A DNA stretch of 64,000 nucleotides from Ruegeria marina (GTDB lineage Bacteria > Pseudomonadota > Alphaproteobacteria > Rhodobacterales > Rhodobacteraceae), in contig NZ_FMZV01000009.1 of the NCBI RefSeq assembly GCF_900101475.1, forward strand, positions 62,001 to 126,000. Direction: 5' to 3'. This document shows positions 1-9,668 of the stretch, in pieces (within the stretch, counting starts at the first letter, position 1; every line of letters begins with the position of its first letter). The notes beneath the pieces are model-generated. The model had not been told where the DNA came from and made no database searches. It saw only the letters and a program-made list of their open reading frames with translations. The position numbers and the translations under genes were made by a program.

Positions 1-1
1 C

Positions 2-1219
2 CTTCTGGCCATGGCCGAGGATCTGGAGATCGAAAACGCCTCGACCATGCGCAAGGGCGAGATGATGTTCCAGATCCTGCGCGAACGCGCTGACGAGGGC
101 TGGACCATCGGCGGGGATGGCGTGCTGGAAGTCCTTCAGGATGGCTTCGGGTTCCTGCGCTCGCCCGAGGCGAACTATCTGCCGGGTCCGGACGATATCT
201 ATGTTTCGCCCGATATGATCCGCCAGTATTCACTGCGCACTGGCGACACGGTCGAGGGAGAGATCAAGGCGCCCGACGACAACGAGCGGTATTTCGCCCT
301 GACCAATGTCACCAAGATCAACTTTGAAGACCCGGAAAAGGCGCGTCACAAGATCGCCTTTGACAACCTGACACCGCTCTATCCGGATGAGCGACTGAAG
401 ATGGAGATCGAGGATCCGACCATCAAGGACCGCTCGGCCCGGGTCATCGATCTGGTCGCGCCGATCGGCAAGGGGCAGCGGTCGCTGATCGTGGCGCCGC
501 CGCGGACCGGCAAGACGGTGATCCTGCAAAACATCGCGCATTCGATCGAGAAGAACCACCCCGAGTGCTATCTGATCGTTCTGTTGATCGACGAACGCCC
601 CGAGGAAGTCACCGACATGCAGCGTTCGGTCAAGGGCGAGGTGGTATCCTCGACCTTTGACGAACCGGCGGCGCGTCACGTGGCAGTTTCGGAAATGGTG
701 ATCGAAAAGGCCAAGCGCCTAGTCGAACATAAACGAGATGTTGTTATCCTTCTCGATTCGATCACAAGACTTGGTAGGGCATTCAACACCGTGGTGCCGT
801 CCTCGGGCAAGGTTCTGACTGGTGGTGTGGACGCAAACGCGTTGCAACGACCCAAGCGCTTCTTTGGCGCCGCACGGAATATCGAGGAAGGCGGGTCGCT
901 GACCATCATCGCAACCGCGCTGATCGACACCGGCAGCCGGATGGACGAGGTGATCTTTGAAGAGTTCAAGGGCACCGGCAACTCGGAAATCGTGCTGGAC
1001 CGCAAGATTGCCGACAAGCGGGTGTTCCCGGCCATCGACATCCTCAAGTCCGGCACCCGGAAAGAGGACCTGTTGGTCGAGAAGAGCGACCTGCAAAAGA
1101 CCTTTGTTCTGCGCCGCATCCTGAACCCGATGGGGACGACAGATGCGATCGAGTTCCTGTTGTCGAAGCTTAAACAGACCAAGACCAACGGCGAATTCTT
1201 CGATTCAATGAATACCTGA
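2..1219 (+). CDS. rho: Transcription termination factor Rho (5' end outside window)
   Basis: Hexameric RNA-dependent ATPase/helicase that terminates transcription. The reading frame is open to the left edge (LLA precedes the first ATG at 11), so that ATG is internal and the N-terminal start is missing. Visible are the cold-shock-like RNA-binding domain (about residues 35-110 of the visible part), Walker A APPRTGKT near base 490-515, Walker [17 protein letters not shown] near 740-785, the Q/R-loop region [20 protein letters not shown], and a normal C-terminus. The stop is 30 bp before mnmE, as is usual in Rhodobacterales. Codons across Walker B are unlike the rest of the gene (see findings). 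Family identity is certain. Confidence 0.98.
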   Translation, partial: LLAMAEDLEIENASTMRKGEMMFQILRERADEGWTIGGDGVLEVLQDGFGFLRSPEANYLPGPDDIYVSPDMIRQYSLRTGDTVEGEIKAPDDNERYFALTNVTKINFEDPEKARHKIAFDNLTPLYPDERLKMEIEDPTIKDRSARVIDLVAPIGKGQRSLIVAPPRTGKTVILQNIAHSIEKNHPECYLIVLLIDERPEEVTDMQRSVKGEVVSSTFDEPAARHVAVSEMVIEKAKRLVEHKRDVVILLDSITRLGRAFNTVVPSSGKVLTGGVDANALQRPKRFFGAARNIEEGGSLTIIATALIDTGSRMDEVIFEEFKGTGNSEIVLDRKIADKRVFPAIDILKSGTRKEDLLVEKSDLQKTFVLRRILNPMGTTDAIEFLLSKLKQTKTNGEFFDSMNT

Positions 1220-1249
1220 TCCGGTTCACATCGGGGTTAGGGGCTGGAG

Positions 1250-2536
1250 ATGGACACGATATTCGCCCTGGCCACCGCGCAGGGAAAGGCAGGCGTGGCG
1301 GTGATCCGCTTGTCCGGTTCGCTGTCGCACAAGGCTGCCGAAATATTGACGGGGTCCCCCGTGCCAGACAGGGGCATGGTTTTGCGCACCTTGCGTGATT
1401 CCAAAGGCCTTCGGCTGGATGATGGGGTTGTCTTGTCCTTTCGGGGACCGGCGAGTTTCACCGGCGAGGATGTTGTCGAATTCCAGATACACGGTAGCCT
1501 GGCGACGACCGAGGCTGTCCTGCGCTGCCTGGGGCAGTACGATGGGCTGCGTTTGGCTGAACCGGGGGAATTCACGCGGCGGGCTTTGGAAAACGGAAAA
1601 CTCGACTTGGCCCAGGTCGAAGGTCTTGCCGACCTGATCGACGCCGAAACCGAGGCGCAACGGAAACAGGCGCAGGCAGTTCTATCCGGTGCGCTTGGCC
1701 AACTTGCCGAAAGCTGGCGGCGAAAACTGATCCGCGCGGCCGCCTTGCTGGAGGCCGTGATCGACTTTGCCGACGAAGAAGTGCCTACAGACGTATCTCC
1801 CGAAGTACGGGACCTGCTGACCAGTGTCCGAGGGCAGTTGCAACGGGAAATCTCGGGGGTGCGCATTGCCGAGCGTATTCGGACGGGGTTCGAGGTTGCG
1901 ATCATCGGTCCACCGAATGCGGGGAAATCCACGCTTTTGAATGCTTTGGCAGGGCGCGAGGCGGCCCTGACTTCCGAAATTGCCGGTACGACACGGGATG
2001 TGATCGAGGTTCGAATGGACCTAGGCGGATTGCCTGTCACCCTGCTGGATACCGCAGGACTGCGCGATACCGGAGATGTTGTCGAAGGCATGGGAATTGC
2101 TCTGGCGCGTCGCAGGGCGGAGGCGGCGGATCTGCGTGTTTTCCTGACCGATGATCCTTTGGCGACTGGAATTGAAATAAGGGAGAGCGATATCCATGTT
2201 CTTCCCAAGGCCGATCAACGCAAGACGCCGGACGGGGCCATCTCGGGTGTGACGGGGCAGGGGATCGACCAGTTGGTCGATCGGATTGCCGCGGTGCTAA
2301 AAACGCGTTCGGCCAGCGCCGGAATTGCAACCCGCGAACGCCATCGTGCGGCTATGATGGTTGCTTCGGATGCACTGATGCGGGCAGAGGGCATTCTGGA
2401 ATCGGGTCCGGACCTGTATGATATTGCATCGGAAGAACTTCGAACCGCGATCCGCGCCCTGGAATCTCTGGTTGGCCGGATAGATGTGGAAAACCTGTTG
2501 GATGAGATTTTTGCATCCTTCTGCTTGGGAAAATAA
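1250..2536 (+). CDS. mnmE: tRNA-U34 modification GTPase MnmE (TrmE)
   Basis: With MnmG it forms the complex that installs (carboxymethyl)aminomethyl groups on U34 of certain tRNAs in the cytoplasm. The 428 residues show the N-terminal folate-binding domain, starting [22 protein letters not shown] domain follows, with GPPNAGKST near residue 220 and DTAGLRDT, and the C-terminal FCLGK motif carries the catalytic Cys. Length is slightly short of the usual 450, with a compact G domain. AGGGG lies 6 nt before ATG 1250. The stop is 12 nt before the mnmG start used here, so the two partners are probably co-transcribed. Confidence 0.97.
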   Translation: MDTIFALATAQGKAGVAVIRLSGSLSHKAAEILTGSPVPDRGMVLRTLRDSKGLRLDDGVVLSFRGPASFTGEDVVEFQIHGSLATTEAVLRCLGQYDGLRLAEPGEFTRRALENGKLDLAQVEGLADLIDAETEAQRKQAQAVLSGALGQLAESWRRKLIRAAALLEAVIDFADEEVPTDVSPEVRDLLTSVRGQLQREISGVRIAERIRTGFEVAIIGPPNAGKSTLLNALAGREAALTSEIAGTTRDVIEVRMDLGGLPVTLLDTAGLRDTGDVVEGMGIALARRRAEAADLRVFLTDDPLATGIEIRESDIHVLPKADQRKTPDGAISGVTGQGIDQLVDRIAAVLKTRSASAGIATRERHRAAMMVASDALMRAEGILESGPDLYDIASEELRTAIRALESLVGRIDVENLLDEIFASFCLGK

Positions 2537-2540
2537 GGAG

Positions 2541-2556
2541 TGTTTCACGTGAAACA
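2541..2556. other. parS centromere-like site 1
   Basis: This is a perfect 16-bp palindrome, TGTTTCACGTGAAACA, identical to the alphaproteobacterial parS consensus bound by ParB. It lies between the SD (AAGGAG, 2535-2540) and the GTG start of mnmG and includes that start codon (2549-2551). parA and parB are 2.5-3.3 kb away. ParB loading here would place the partition complex on the translation-initiation region of mnmG. Confidence 0.93.
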
Positions 2557-4417
2557 TTCGGATTTCGATGTGGTCGTGATTGGAGCCGGGCATGCCGGCG
2601 CGGAAGCCGCACATGCTGCGGCGCGAATGGGCGTGCGTACAGCATTGGTCACGCTTTCCGAACGCGACATTGGCGTGATGTCGTGCAATCCGGCAATTGG
2701 TGGTTTGGGTAAGGGGCATCTGGTACGTGAGATCGACGCTCTGGACGGCGTCATGGGGAGGGTTGCCGACAGGGCCGGTATCCAGTTTCGCTTGTTGAAT
2801 CGCCGGAAAGGGCCGGCCGTCCAGGGACCAAGGGCACAGGCTGACCGCGCCTTGTATCGCGCTGCCATGCTGGCCGAAACACGCGCGCGCAAGGGGTTGG
2901 AGCTTGTCGAGGGAGAAGTTGTCGATTTCCTTTTGGATGGAGATTCGGTGCGCGGTGTCATTCTGGCGGACGGTTCCGAATTGCGCTCTCAAGCGGTGAT
3001 TCTGACCTCGGGCACATTTTTGCGTGGGGTGATTCATATTGGCGATGTATCGCGTCCAGGTGGGCGAATGGGTGATCGCCCGTCGGTGCAGTTGGCGGAA
3101 CGGTTGGACGGCTACGGCTTGCCGACGGGTCGCCTCAAGACTGGTACGCCGCCGAGACTGGATGGCCGGACCATAAACTGGGATGTGCTGGAAAGGCAGG
3201 AAGGAGACGAAGAGCCTGTTCTTTTTTCATTTCTGTCGAAATCGGTTTACGCCCGGCAGATAGCTTGTGGAATTACGCATACGAACTCGCGCACCCACGA
3301 GATCATCGAAAAGAACCTAAACAGATCGGCGATGTATGGCGGTCACATCGAAGGTGTAGGTCCACGCTATTGTCCTTCGATCGAGGACAAGATTGTCCGT
3401 TTTGCCGATAAGGAGTCACATCAGGTCTTTCTGGAACCAGAGGGCTTGGAGGACCATACCGTATATCCAAATGGAATCTCGACCTCTCTTCCGGTGGATG
3501 TGCAGGAGGCCTATGTCCGTTCGATTTTCGGGTTGGAAAACGTGACCATTCTGCAACCGGGTTATGCAATCGAATACGATTATGTCGACCCGCGTGCCTT
3601 AACCTCGCAATTGAGCTTGCCGGATGTTCCAGGACTGTATCTTGCCGGCCAGATCAATGGGACCACGGGATATGAAGAGGCCGCGGCACAAGGGCTTGTT
3701 GCCGGTTTGAATGCGGCTTGCCGGGTGCTCGGGCGCGATCCAGTCCAGTTCAGTCGCGGCAATAGCTATATTGGCGTAATGATCGATGATCTGACCACGC
3801 GCGGTGTTTCTGAACCCTATCGGATGTTCACGTCGCGGGCCGAGTTCCGCCTGTCTCTTCGGGCGGATAATGCCGATCAACGCCTGACGCCGATCGGTAT
3901 GGAACTGGGCTGCGTCAGCGAAGAGCGGAGTAAGGTGTTCAGTTCAAAGGCGGAAAAACTCGCTGCGGCAAGGCGCACACTGGAAGACAGGACATTTACA
4001 CCGAAGGAAATACTGGCGGCCGGCGTTCAGCTGAATCAGGATGGAACTCGACGGACCGGTTTGCAAGTCCTGGCGTTTCCCGATGTCAGCTTTGACACGA
4101 TCGTCAGCCTTGTACCCGACTTGGCCGATACCGAGCTCGAGATCCGTCAACAAGTTGAACGTGATGCGCTTTACACGAACTACATTGCCCGGCAGGAAAG
4201 GGATGTAGAAGCCATGAAGCGGGACGAGACCTATATAATCCCGCGTGATTTTCCATTCGAGCAACTTGATGGCCTTTCAAACGAACTGAAGCTGAAATTG
4301 GGTCGCGCCAGACCAGAGAACATTGCTCAGGCTGCCCGAATTGACGGGGTGACTCCCGCGGCACTTGCCTTGATTCTGGCTCGCCTCCGGCGGGACGCCA
4401 AGGTTCGCTCTGCATGA
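2549..4417 (+). CDS. mnmG: tRNA-U34 modification enzyme MnmG (GidA)
   Basis: FAD-dependent partner of MnmE in wobble-uridine modification. The N-terminus is an FAD Rossmann motif ([17 protein letters not shown]). The family blocks [21 protein letters not shown] and, further on, [13 protein letters not shown] are present, as is the helical C-terminal MnmE-binding domain. I chose GTG 2549 because AAGGAG sits 8 nt upstream; GTG 2540 in the same frame overlaps that SD. The result is 622 residues, typical for the family. The start codon lies inside parS site 1. The stop overlaps the rsmG start by 4 nt (ATGA). Confidence 0.97.
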   Translation: MKHSDFDVVVIGAGHAGAEAAHAAARMGVRTALVTLSERDIGVMSCNPAIGGLGKGHLVREIDALDGVMGRVADRAGIQFRLLNRRKGPAVQGPRAQADRALYRAAMLAETRARKGLELVEGEVVDFLLDGDSVRGVILADGSELRSQAVILTSGTFLRGVIHIGDVSRPGGRMGDRPSVQLAERLDGYGLPTGRLKTGTPPRLDGRTINWDVLERQEGDEEPVLFSFLSKSVYARQIACGITHTNSRTHEIIEKNLNRSAMYGGHIEGVGPRYCPSIEDKIVRFADKESHQVFLEPEGLEDHTVYPNGISTSLPVDVQEAYVRSIFGLENVTILQPGYAIEYDYVDPRALTSQLSLPDVPGLYLAGQINGTTGYEEAAAQGLVAGLNAACRVLGRDPVQFSRGNSYIGVMIDDLTTRGVSEPYRMFTSRAEFRLSLRADNADQRLTPIGMELGCVSEERSKVFSSKAEKLAAARRTLEDRTFTPKEILAAGVQLNQDGTRRTGLQVLAFPDVSFDTIVSLVPDLADTELEIRQQVERDALYTNYIARQERDVEAMKRDETYIIPRDFPFEQLDGLSNELKLKLGRARPENIAQAARIDGVTPAALALILARLRRDAKVRSA

Positions 4418-5031
4418 ACTGGCCATTGTCTACACTTTCCCTCGATGTTTCACGTGAAACATTCGATCGATTGGATCAGTATGTGCAGTTGGTTCGCAAG
4501 TGGAATCCACGCATAAACCTGGTATCCCGCCGAAGTCTGGATGAGATCTGGGAAAGGCATATTGCTGATTCCGTTCAGTTGTTCGACCTGGCGGCACCAG
4601 TAGAAAAATGGGTTGACCTTGGAAGTGGCGGCGGGTTTCCGGGACTGGTCTGCGCCATTCTTGGACGAGAGAAAATGCCCGAAGCCCGGTTTGTCTGTAT
4701 AGAAAGCGACCAAAGGAAATCGGCTTTCTTGCGAACCGTAGTGCGCGAGTGCGACGTTCGCTGCGACATCATCAATGAAAGAATTGAACAAGCCCTACCG
4801 CAGCAAGCCGACGTTCTGTCTGCCCGTGCATTAACGGATCTTTCCGGATTGCTGGAATTTGCCGAAAGGCATCTGAAACCTGACGGCATCGCCTTGTTTC
4901 CAAAAGGTGAAAGCTGGAAAAAAGAAGTGGATAATGCGCGGAAGCAATGGAATTTCCAGGTCGATCCCGTTACTAGTTTGACCGAGCCTCAAGCCGTTGT
5001 TTTGAAACTCAAAGGAATCGCGCGTGTCTGA
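4414..5031 (+). CDS. rsmG: 16S rRNA G527 N7-methyltransferase RsmG (GidB)
   Basis: S-adenosylmethionine-dependent methyltransferase acting on G527 of 16S rRNA. The 205-residue protein has the SAM-binding loop [13 protein letters not shown] near residue 68 and the family motif [16 protein letters not shown]. The ATG overlaps the mnmG stop, and the 3' end overlaps parA by 8 nt, so expression is probably coupled. A second perfect parS site lies in codons 11-16 and encodes part of VSRETF; the gene tolerates the palindrome without a visible cost to the domain. Codon use is more AT-rich than in genes further right. Confidence 0.96.
   Translation: MNWPLSTLSLDVSRETFDRLDQYVQLVRKWNPRINLVSRRSLDEIWERHIADSVQLFDLAAPVEKWVDLGSGGGFPGLVCAILGREKMPEARFVCIESDQRKSAFLRTVVRECDVRCDIINERIEQALPQQADVLSARALTDLSGLLEFAERHLKPDGIALFPKGESWKKEVDNARKQWNFQVDPVTSLTEPQAVVLKLKGIARV
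4446..4461. other. parS centromere-like site 2
   Basis: This is a second perfect TGTTTCACGTGAAACA palindrome, identical in all 16 bases to site 1 and lying inside the rsmG coding region 0.56 kb upstream of parA. Two identical sites 1.9 kb apart beside parAB fit the clustered origin-proximal parS arrangement of alphaproteobacteria. Confidence 0.93.
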
Positions 5032-5827
5032 TCTTTCCCGTCCTGCAGGCCCCCGGATCATAGCGGTCGCAAATCAGAAGGGCGGGGTCGGGAAGACGAC
5101 AACCGCCATAAATCTGGCGGCGGCGCTGGCCGAAACCGGTTTGCGCGTGCTGGTTGTGGATCTTGATCCGCAAGGGAACGCGTCGACCGGACTTGGTATC
5201 GAAGACCGCGATGTGACGACATACGAATTGTTGGTAGACGACGCACCTCTCAATGCAGTAATTCAGCGGACCAGTATTCCCGGTCTCTCCATCGTGCCGG
5301 CAACCGTTGATCTCAGTTCGGCGGATATCGAGTTGATGGCCAATGAAAAGCGAAGCTTTCTGTTGCACGATGCCCTGCGGCAGACGGCGATGGATGCCTT
5401 TGGCTGGGACTACATCCTGATAGATTGCCCACCGTCACTGAACCTTCTGACCGTCAATGCCATGGTGGCCGCACATTCGGTATTGGTGCCCCTGCAAAGC
5501 GAATTTTTCGCACTGGAAGGTCTGTCACAATTGATGCTGACCATCCGAGAAGTGCGTCAGGCGGCCAACCCGGACCTCCGGATCGAAGGTGTTGTGTTGA
5601 CCATGTATGATAAACGCAACAACTTGTCCCAACAGGTGGAAAAGGACGCTCGCGACAATCTGGGCGAACTGGTGTTTGAAACCCGGATTCCGCGAAATGT
5701 CCGGGTCAGCGAGGCGCCATCTTATGCAATGCCGGTTCTGAGCTATGATCCCAATTCTCTGGGCGCTATTGCATACCGGGACCTGGCGGTTGAACTGTTG
5801 AAGAAGCATAACAAGATTGCCGCCTAA
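5024..5827 (+). CDS. parA: Chromosome-partitioning ATPase ParA
   Basis: Walker-type ATPase that, with ParB-parS, segregates newly replicated origins. The 267 residues carry the deviant Walker A motif NQKGGVGKTTTAINL (about 18-32), the A' motif LVVDLDPQGNAS and Walker B YILIDCPPSLNLLTVNA. There is no N-terminal DNA-binding extension, as expected for a chromosomal Soj-type protein. The start is GTG with AAAGGA 7 nt upstream, and it overlaps rsmG by 8 nt. parB follows after 20 nt. Confidence 0.97.
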   Translation: MSDLSRPAGPRIIAVANQKGGVGKTTTAINLAAALAETGLRVLVVDLDPQGNASTGLGIEDRDVTTYELLVDDAPLNAVIQRTSIPGLSIVPATVDLSSADIELMANEKRSFLLHDALRQTAMDAFGWDYILIDCPPSLNLLTVNAMVAAHSVLVPLQSEFFALEGLSQLMLTIREVRQAANPDLRIEGVVLTMYDKRNNLSQQVEKDARDNLGELVFETRIPRNVRVSEAPSYAMPVLSYDPNSLGAIAYRDLAVELLKKHNKIAA

Positions 5828-5847
5828 GCGGCAGAGAGGAGCGACGC

Positions 5848-6738
5848 ATGGTTTCCAACAAACCTAGGGGATTGGGACGTGGCTTGTCGGCCTTGATGGC
5901 GGATGTCACTCACTCTGCCGAAACGCAGGCGGCGGATTCTCCTCGACGCCCGGATCGCGCGGTTCCGATTGAAAAGCTGCGGGCAAATCCGAACCAGCCG
6001 CGCCGGAGTTTCACTCAGGAGGCGTTGGACGAACTTGCGGCGTCGATCAAGGAAAAAGGGATTCTTCAGCCATTGATCGTGCGCCCGGTCGAAGGTGGAA
6101 TGTACGAGATCGTCGCGGGCGAGCGGCGGTGGCGCGCGGCTCAGTTGGCGCAACTGCATGACATTCCGGTACTGATACGCGAGTTGGATGATACCGAAGT
6201 CCTGGAAATCGCCATCATCGAGAATATCCAGCGCGCCGACCTGAACGCGGTGGAAGAGGCGGCCGGATACCGGCAGTTGATGGACAGGTTCGGTCACACG
6301 CAGGAAAAGCTGGCTGAGGCGCTTGGCAAAAGCCGCAGCCATATCGCGAACCTGCTGCGGTTGCTGTCGCTGCCGGATGACGTGCAGCAGATGGTGGTCG
6401 AAGGTAAATTATCGGCGGGTCATGCCCGTGCCCTGATCACCAGCGACAATCCGTTGGAACTAGCGAAAATTGTCGTCCGTGATGGGTTGTCGGTGCGCGC
6501 AACCGAAGCACTGGTCAAGAAACAGGCCGAAGGGGATAAGCCAGCCGCACCAGTACGCCCGAAGACCATCAGAGATGACAAGGATGCCGATACACGAGCG
6601 CTGGAAAAGGATCTTTCAGCTATCCTTGCAATGAAAGTCGTGATCAACCACAAACCCGGAACGGAAACAGGGCAGGTGATCCTGACCTATGAGAACCTAG
6701 ATCAACTGGATGACCTTTGCGCAAAACTCAGCCGTTAG
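5848..6738 (+). CDS. parB: Chromosome-partitioning protein ParB
   Basis: CTP-dependent DNA clamp that loads at parS. The 296 residues show RGLGRGLSALM at the N-terminus, then the CTP-binding/ParB-N block (IVAGERRWRAAQLA near residue 90; ENIQRADLNAVEEA). The helix-turn-helix region KLAEALGKSRSHIANLLRLL comes next, and a C-terminal dimerisation domain ends DQLDDLCAKLSR. A strong SD (GAGGAG, 6 nt) precedes ATG. The gene end overlaps the convergent DUF454 gene by 11 bp, and a likely intrinsic terminator lies about 100 bp further on, inside that gene. Confidence 0.97.
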   Translation: MVSNKPRGLGRGLSALMADVTHSAETQAADSPRRPDRAVPIEKLRANPNQPRRSFTQEALDELAASIKEKGILQPLIVRPVEGGMYEIVAGERRWRAAQLAQLHDIPVLIRELDDTEVLEIAIIENIQRADLNAVEEAAGYRQLMDRFGHTQEKLAEALGKSRSHIANLLRLLSLPDDVQQMVVEGKLSAGHARALITSDNPLELAKIVVRDGLSVRATEALVKKQAEGDKPAAPVRPKTIRDDKDADTRALEKDLSAILAMKVVINHKPGTETGQVILTYENLDQLDDLCAKLSR

Positions 6739-7081
6739 GGCGCGTCCAGATAAACACAAGTACACAGCCCAAAACCACGGCCTGGATGATCAGGACATGG
6801 GATGGCGCGGAAAAGACGACCGATAATCCGAAAACGGCGGCCACCGACAAGGTTGCCGCCTTTTTTGCCGTCGGCCGAATGGCGCCAAACGTCTGCCAGT
6901 CGTTGATCATCGGGCCGAACAGCCGATGAGTCAGAAGCCAAGTGTGCAGGTGTTCCGATGAGCGGGCAAAGAAGAATGTGGCAAGTAAGAGGAAGGGAAC
7001 GGTCGGGAGAAGCGGCAGGATAATGCCGATAAGAGCCAGTCCGACGCAGACCAACCCCAATGCCGCCCAGATGTATTGCAT
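6728..7081 (-). CDS. YbaN/DUF454 family inner-membrane protein
   Basis: Small integral membrane protein of unknown function (117 residues). It shows the family pattern: a hydrophobic segment (about 4-40) with the Pro-rich turn LPLLPTVPFLLLATFFFARS, a central hydrophilic part containing HRLFGPMINDW and a C-terminal hydrophobic hairpin (about 75-112). It is the downstream gene of a minus-strand run, 4 bp after hemW. The sequence also encodes, on the other strand, the likely parAB terminator. No function can be given. Confidence 0.85.
   Translation of the reverse strand: MQYIWAALGLVCVGLALIGIILPLLPTVPFLLLATFFFARSSEHLHTWLLTHRLFGPMINDWQTFGAIRPTAKKAATLSVAAVFGLSVVFSAPSHVLIIQAVVLGCVLVFIWTRPNG
6836..6866 (+). 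terminator. Probable parAB terminator, inside the convergent gene
   Basis: GGCGGCCACC and GGTTGCCGCC form a stem (one C/T mismatch) around a 5-nt loop, followed at once by six T residues. This is a textbook rho-independent terminator for plus-strand transcripts. It begins 98 bp after the parB stop and lies wholly within the coding sequence of the minus-strand DUF454 gene. Confidence 0.75.
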
Positions 7082-7085
7082 CGGC

Positions 7086-8243
7086 TTACTCCGCCATCAA
7101 TTCCAGGATGACCGCATTCAGGACGGCCCGCCCCTTGGATGTGGCGCGCAGGCGTCCGTTTTCCACCGTGATCATGCCCAGATCGGCGAGGTGAGAAACT
7201 TGATGCGATGACAAAGGACGCGACGACAGGGTTTGCCAGCGGTCAATATCTAGACCCTCGCGTATTCGCATCCCCATCATCAGGTATTCATCTGCCTGTT
7301 CTTGTAGATCAAGCGCTGTTCTGACCGATTCACCGGAGCCCTTGGTCACCGCAGACAGCCAGGCACCGGGATTGAGCGGACTTTCGGTGGCAAACCTTTT
7401 GCCGTCAATCGTAACGCGCCCATGCGCGCCGGGGCCGATCCCGATGTAATCGCCGTAACGCCAATAGATCAGGTTGTGCCGCGACTCCGCTCCTGGCCGG
7501 GCATGGTTCGAGACCTCGTAGGCAGGCAGGCCGTGTGCTGCGCAGACCTCTTGCGTGATCAGGTACATGTCGGCGGCGTCGTCATCGGCTGGAAGGCCGC
7601 GCAGCTTGCCGCGCGCGTAGCGGTCGCCAAAAGCGGTGCCGTCCTCGATCGTCAGTTGATAGAGCGAGAGGTGATCAACGGCCATCGCCAGTGCGTCGTT
7701 CAACTCCGCGCGCCAGGCATCGGGCGTCTGGTCCTGCCGGGCATAGATCAGGTCGAAACTCACCCGGTCGAAACAGCGCCGCGCAATGTCGAATGCCGCG
7801 CGGGCCTCGGCGACGGTGTGAATACGGCCCAGCCGCTGCAGGTCACGTTCATTCAGCGCTTGTACACCCATCGAAATGCGATTGACCCCGCCGTCGCGAT
7901 AGGCTGCAAAACGTCCGGCCTCGACCGAACCGGGATTGGCTTCGAGCGTGATTTCCATGTCATTGGAGGTGGGCCAGAGGCGGCGGGCGGTTTCGATCAC
8001 CGCCGCAACCGTTTCCGGCATCATCAGCGACGGAGTGCCGCCACCAAAGAATATCGTGTTCAGAACTCTTCCGGGAAGTTCAGATGCATAGCGTTCAAGC
8101 TCTGAGACATAGGCTCTAACCCAGGCTTTTTGGTCGATTTCAAGGGCAACGTGGCTGTTGAAGTCGCAATAGGGGCACTTGGCCTGGCAAAAGGGCCAAT
8201 GCACGTAGAGGCCAAAGCCCCCATGTTGCCAGTCATCCGCCAA
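7086..8243 (-). CDS. hemW: Radical SAM heme chaperone HemW
   Basis: HemW binds heme and is related to coproporphyrinogen dehydrogenase HemN; older annotation calls it 'oxygen-independent coproporphyrinogen III oxidase'. The 385-residue protein starts with YVHWPFCQAKCPYCDFNSH, which contains the CxxxCxxC cluster motif. It has FFGGGTPSLM and a C-terminal HemN-type domain, and lacks the N-terminal extension of true HemN, which favours HemW. Its start overlaps the end of the upstream pyrophosphatase gene by 11 bp, part of a minus-strand operon rph-rdgB-hemW-DUF454. Confidence 0.92.
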   Translation of the reverse strand: MADDWQHGGFGLYVHWPFCQAKCPYCDFNSHVALEIDQKAWVRAYVSELERYASELPGRVLNTIFFGGGTPSLMMPETVAAVIETARRLWPTSNDMEITLEANPGSVEAGRFAAYRDGGVNRISMGVQALNERDLQRLGRIHTVAEARAAFDIARRCFDRVSFDLIYARQDQTPDAWRAELNDALAMAVDHLSLYQLTIEDGTAFGDRYARGKLRGLPADDDAADMYLITQEVCAAHGLPAYEVSNHARPGAESRHNLIYWRYGDYIGIGPGAHGRVTIDGKRFATESPLNPGAWLSAVTKGSGESVRTALDLQEQADEYLMMGMRIREGLDIDRWQTLSSRPLSSHQVSHLADLGMITVENGRLRATSKGRAVLNAVILELMAE

Positions 8244-8847
8244 AACAGCCCTTCACGAATTTCTCCACCGCCCGCGCGCGGTGGCTGATCTTGTTCTTTT
8301 CCCAGCGGTCCATCTCGGCAAAGGTCAGGTCGTAGCCATCGGGTACAAACATAGGATCATAGCCGAACCCGGCCGCACCGCGGATGGGCCAGACCAGGTG
8401 ACCGGGGGCGACGCCTTCGAACACTTCGTCATGGCCATCGGGCCAGGCCAGCACCAGCGTGCAACGGAATTGCGCCAGACGGGGATGAGGGGCTTCTTTG
8501 GCCTCTAGTTCGTTGTGGGCGCGGGTCATGGCCATCATGAAATCACGCCCGTTGCCGGTTTCGGCCCAGTCTGCGGTAAAGACGCCCGGCGCGCCATCCA
8601 GCGCGTCGATGGTGATGCCGCTGTCGTCGGACAGGGCCGGCAGGCCGGTGGCACGGGTGGCGGCATGGGCCTTGATCCGGGCATTTCCGACAAAGGTGTC
8701 CTCGGTTTCTTCAGGCTCGGGCAGGTTCATTTCGGCGGCGCCAACGACCTTGACCCCAAAAGGTTGGAGGAGATGCGCCATCTCTTCCAGTTTGCCCTTG
8801 TTGTGGGTCGCGATCAGCAGCGTATCGCCTTCGAACCTGCGGGTCAT
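8233..8847 (-). CDS. rdgB: XTP/dITP pyrophosphatase (RdgB/HAM1 family)
   Basis: House-cleaning enzyme that hydrolyses non-canonical purine nucleoside triphosphates (XTP, dITP) to monophosphates. The 204-residue protein has the family start [14 protein letters not shown], the [16 protein letters not shown] substrate loop and [15 protein letters not shown]. The start ATG overlaps the rph stop (ATGA), and the 3' end overlaps hemW by 11 bp. Pairing of rph with rdgB is common in bacteria. Confidence 0.95.
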   Translation of the reverse strand: MTRRFEGDTLLIATHNKGKLEEMAHLLQPFGVKVVGAAEMNLPEPEETEDTFVGNARIKAHAATRATGLPALSDDSGITIDALDGAPGVFTADWAETGNGRDFMMAMTRAHNELEAKEAPHPRLAQFRCTLVLAWPDGHDEVFEGVAPGHLVWPIRGAAGFGYDPMFVPDGYDLTFAEMDRWEKNKISHRARAVEKFVKGCFGG

Positions 8848-9557
8848 GCGGTGGCGGCCTTTTGTGCGGCCACCAGTTCGCCCACACCCTTTTCGGCGAG
8901 GCCCAGAAGCTGGTCGAGCTGCGCGCGGTTAAAGACGGAACCTTCGGCGCTCATCTGCACCTCGATCAGTTTACCTGATCCGGTCATGATGAAATTGCCG
9001 TCGACGCCTGCCTCGCTGTCCTCGGGGTAATCGAGGTCCAGCACCGGCTGGCCGGCGTAGATGCCACAGGACACGGCGGCCACCGGATCGACCAGCGGGT
9101 CGGTGATGACATCGCCCGCCTTCATCAGCTTGTTCACGGCCAGCCGCAGCGCCACCCAGCCTCCGGTGATCGAGGCGCAGCGGGTGCCGCCATCGGCCTG
9201 AATCACATCGCAGTCGACGGTGATCTGGCGTTCGCCCAGGGCTACCCGGTCAACGCCCGCGCGCAGGGCGCGGCCGATCAGGCGCTGGATCTCGACCGTG
9301 CGGCCGCCTTGCTTGCCGCTGGCGGCCTCGCGCCGCATCCGGGTGTTGGTGGCACGCGGCAGCATGCCGTATTCGGCGGTGACCCAACCCAGGCCCGAGC
9401 CCTTGATGAAGGGGGGTACGCGGTCCTCGATAGTGGCGGTGCACAGGACATGCGTGTCGCCCATCTTGATCAGGCATGAGCCTTCGGCATGTTTTGTGAA
9501 GGCGGTCTCGATTGAAACCGGGCGCATTTCGCTTAGATCTCGTCCAGAGGGTCGCAT
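8844..9557 (-). CDS. rph: Ribonuclease PH
   Basis: Phosphorolytic 3'-5' exoribonuclease that trims tRNA 3' ends. The 237 residues include the standard N-terminus ([20 protein letters not shown]), [39 protein letters not shown] and the phosphate-site region [19 protein letters not shown]. It is the first gene of the minus-strand operon and diverges from hrcA across a 111-bp gap. Confidence 0.96.
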   Translation of the reverse strand: MRPSGRDLSEMRPVSIETAFTKHAEGSCLIKMGDTHVLCTATIEDRVPPFIKGSGLGWVTAEYGMLPRATNTRMRREAASGKQGGRTVEIQRLIGRALRAGVDRVALGERQITVDCDVIQADGGTRCASITGGWVALRLAVNKLMKAGDVITDPLVDPVAAVSCGIYAGQPVLDLDYPEDSEAGVDGNFIMTGSGKLIEVQMSAEGSVFNRAQLDQLLGLAEKGVGELVAAQKAATA

Positions 9558-9617
9558 GGGTCATCCTTTGCTGTTGCGCAGGGGATACCGCCCGCAGGGG
9601 CGGCGATGCAAGCCCGA

Positions 9618-9646
9618 TTGACCTTTTCAGGGCAGCGGATTTAATG
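9618..9646 (+). promoter_or_regulatory. Predicted sigma-70-type promoter of hrcA-grpE
   Basis: TTGACC (9618-9623), a 17-nt spacer and TTAATG (9641-9646) sit 22 bp before the hrcA start. No CIRCE inverted repeat (TTAGCACTC-N9-GAGTGCTAA) is visible here, so HrcA autoregulation is not supported by sequence. Confidence 0.45.
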
Positions 9647-9668
9647 ACCTGACAGTCAGGGAATACAG

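Noticed and set aside
9558-9668. CIRCE operator upstream of hrcA
   Set aside because: No TTAGCACTC-N9-GAGTGCTAA or near match in the rph-hrcA gap.
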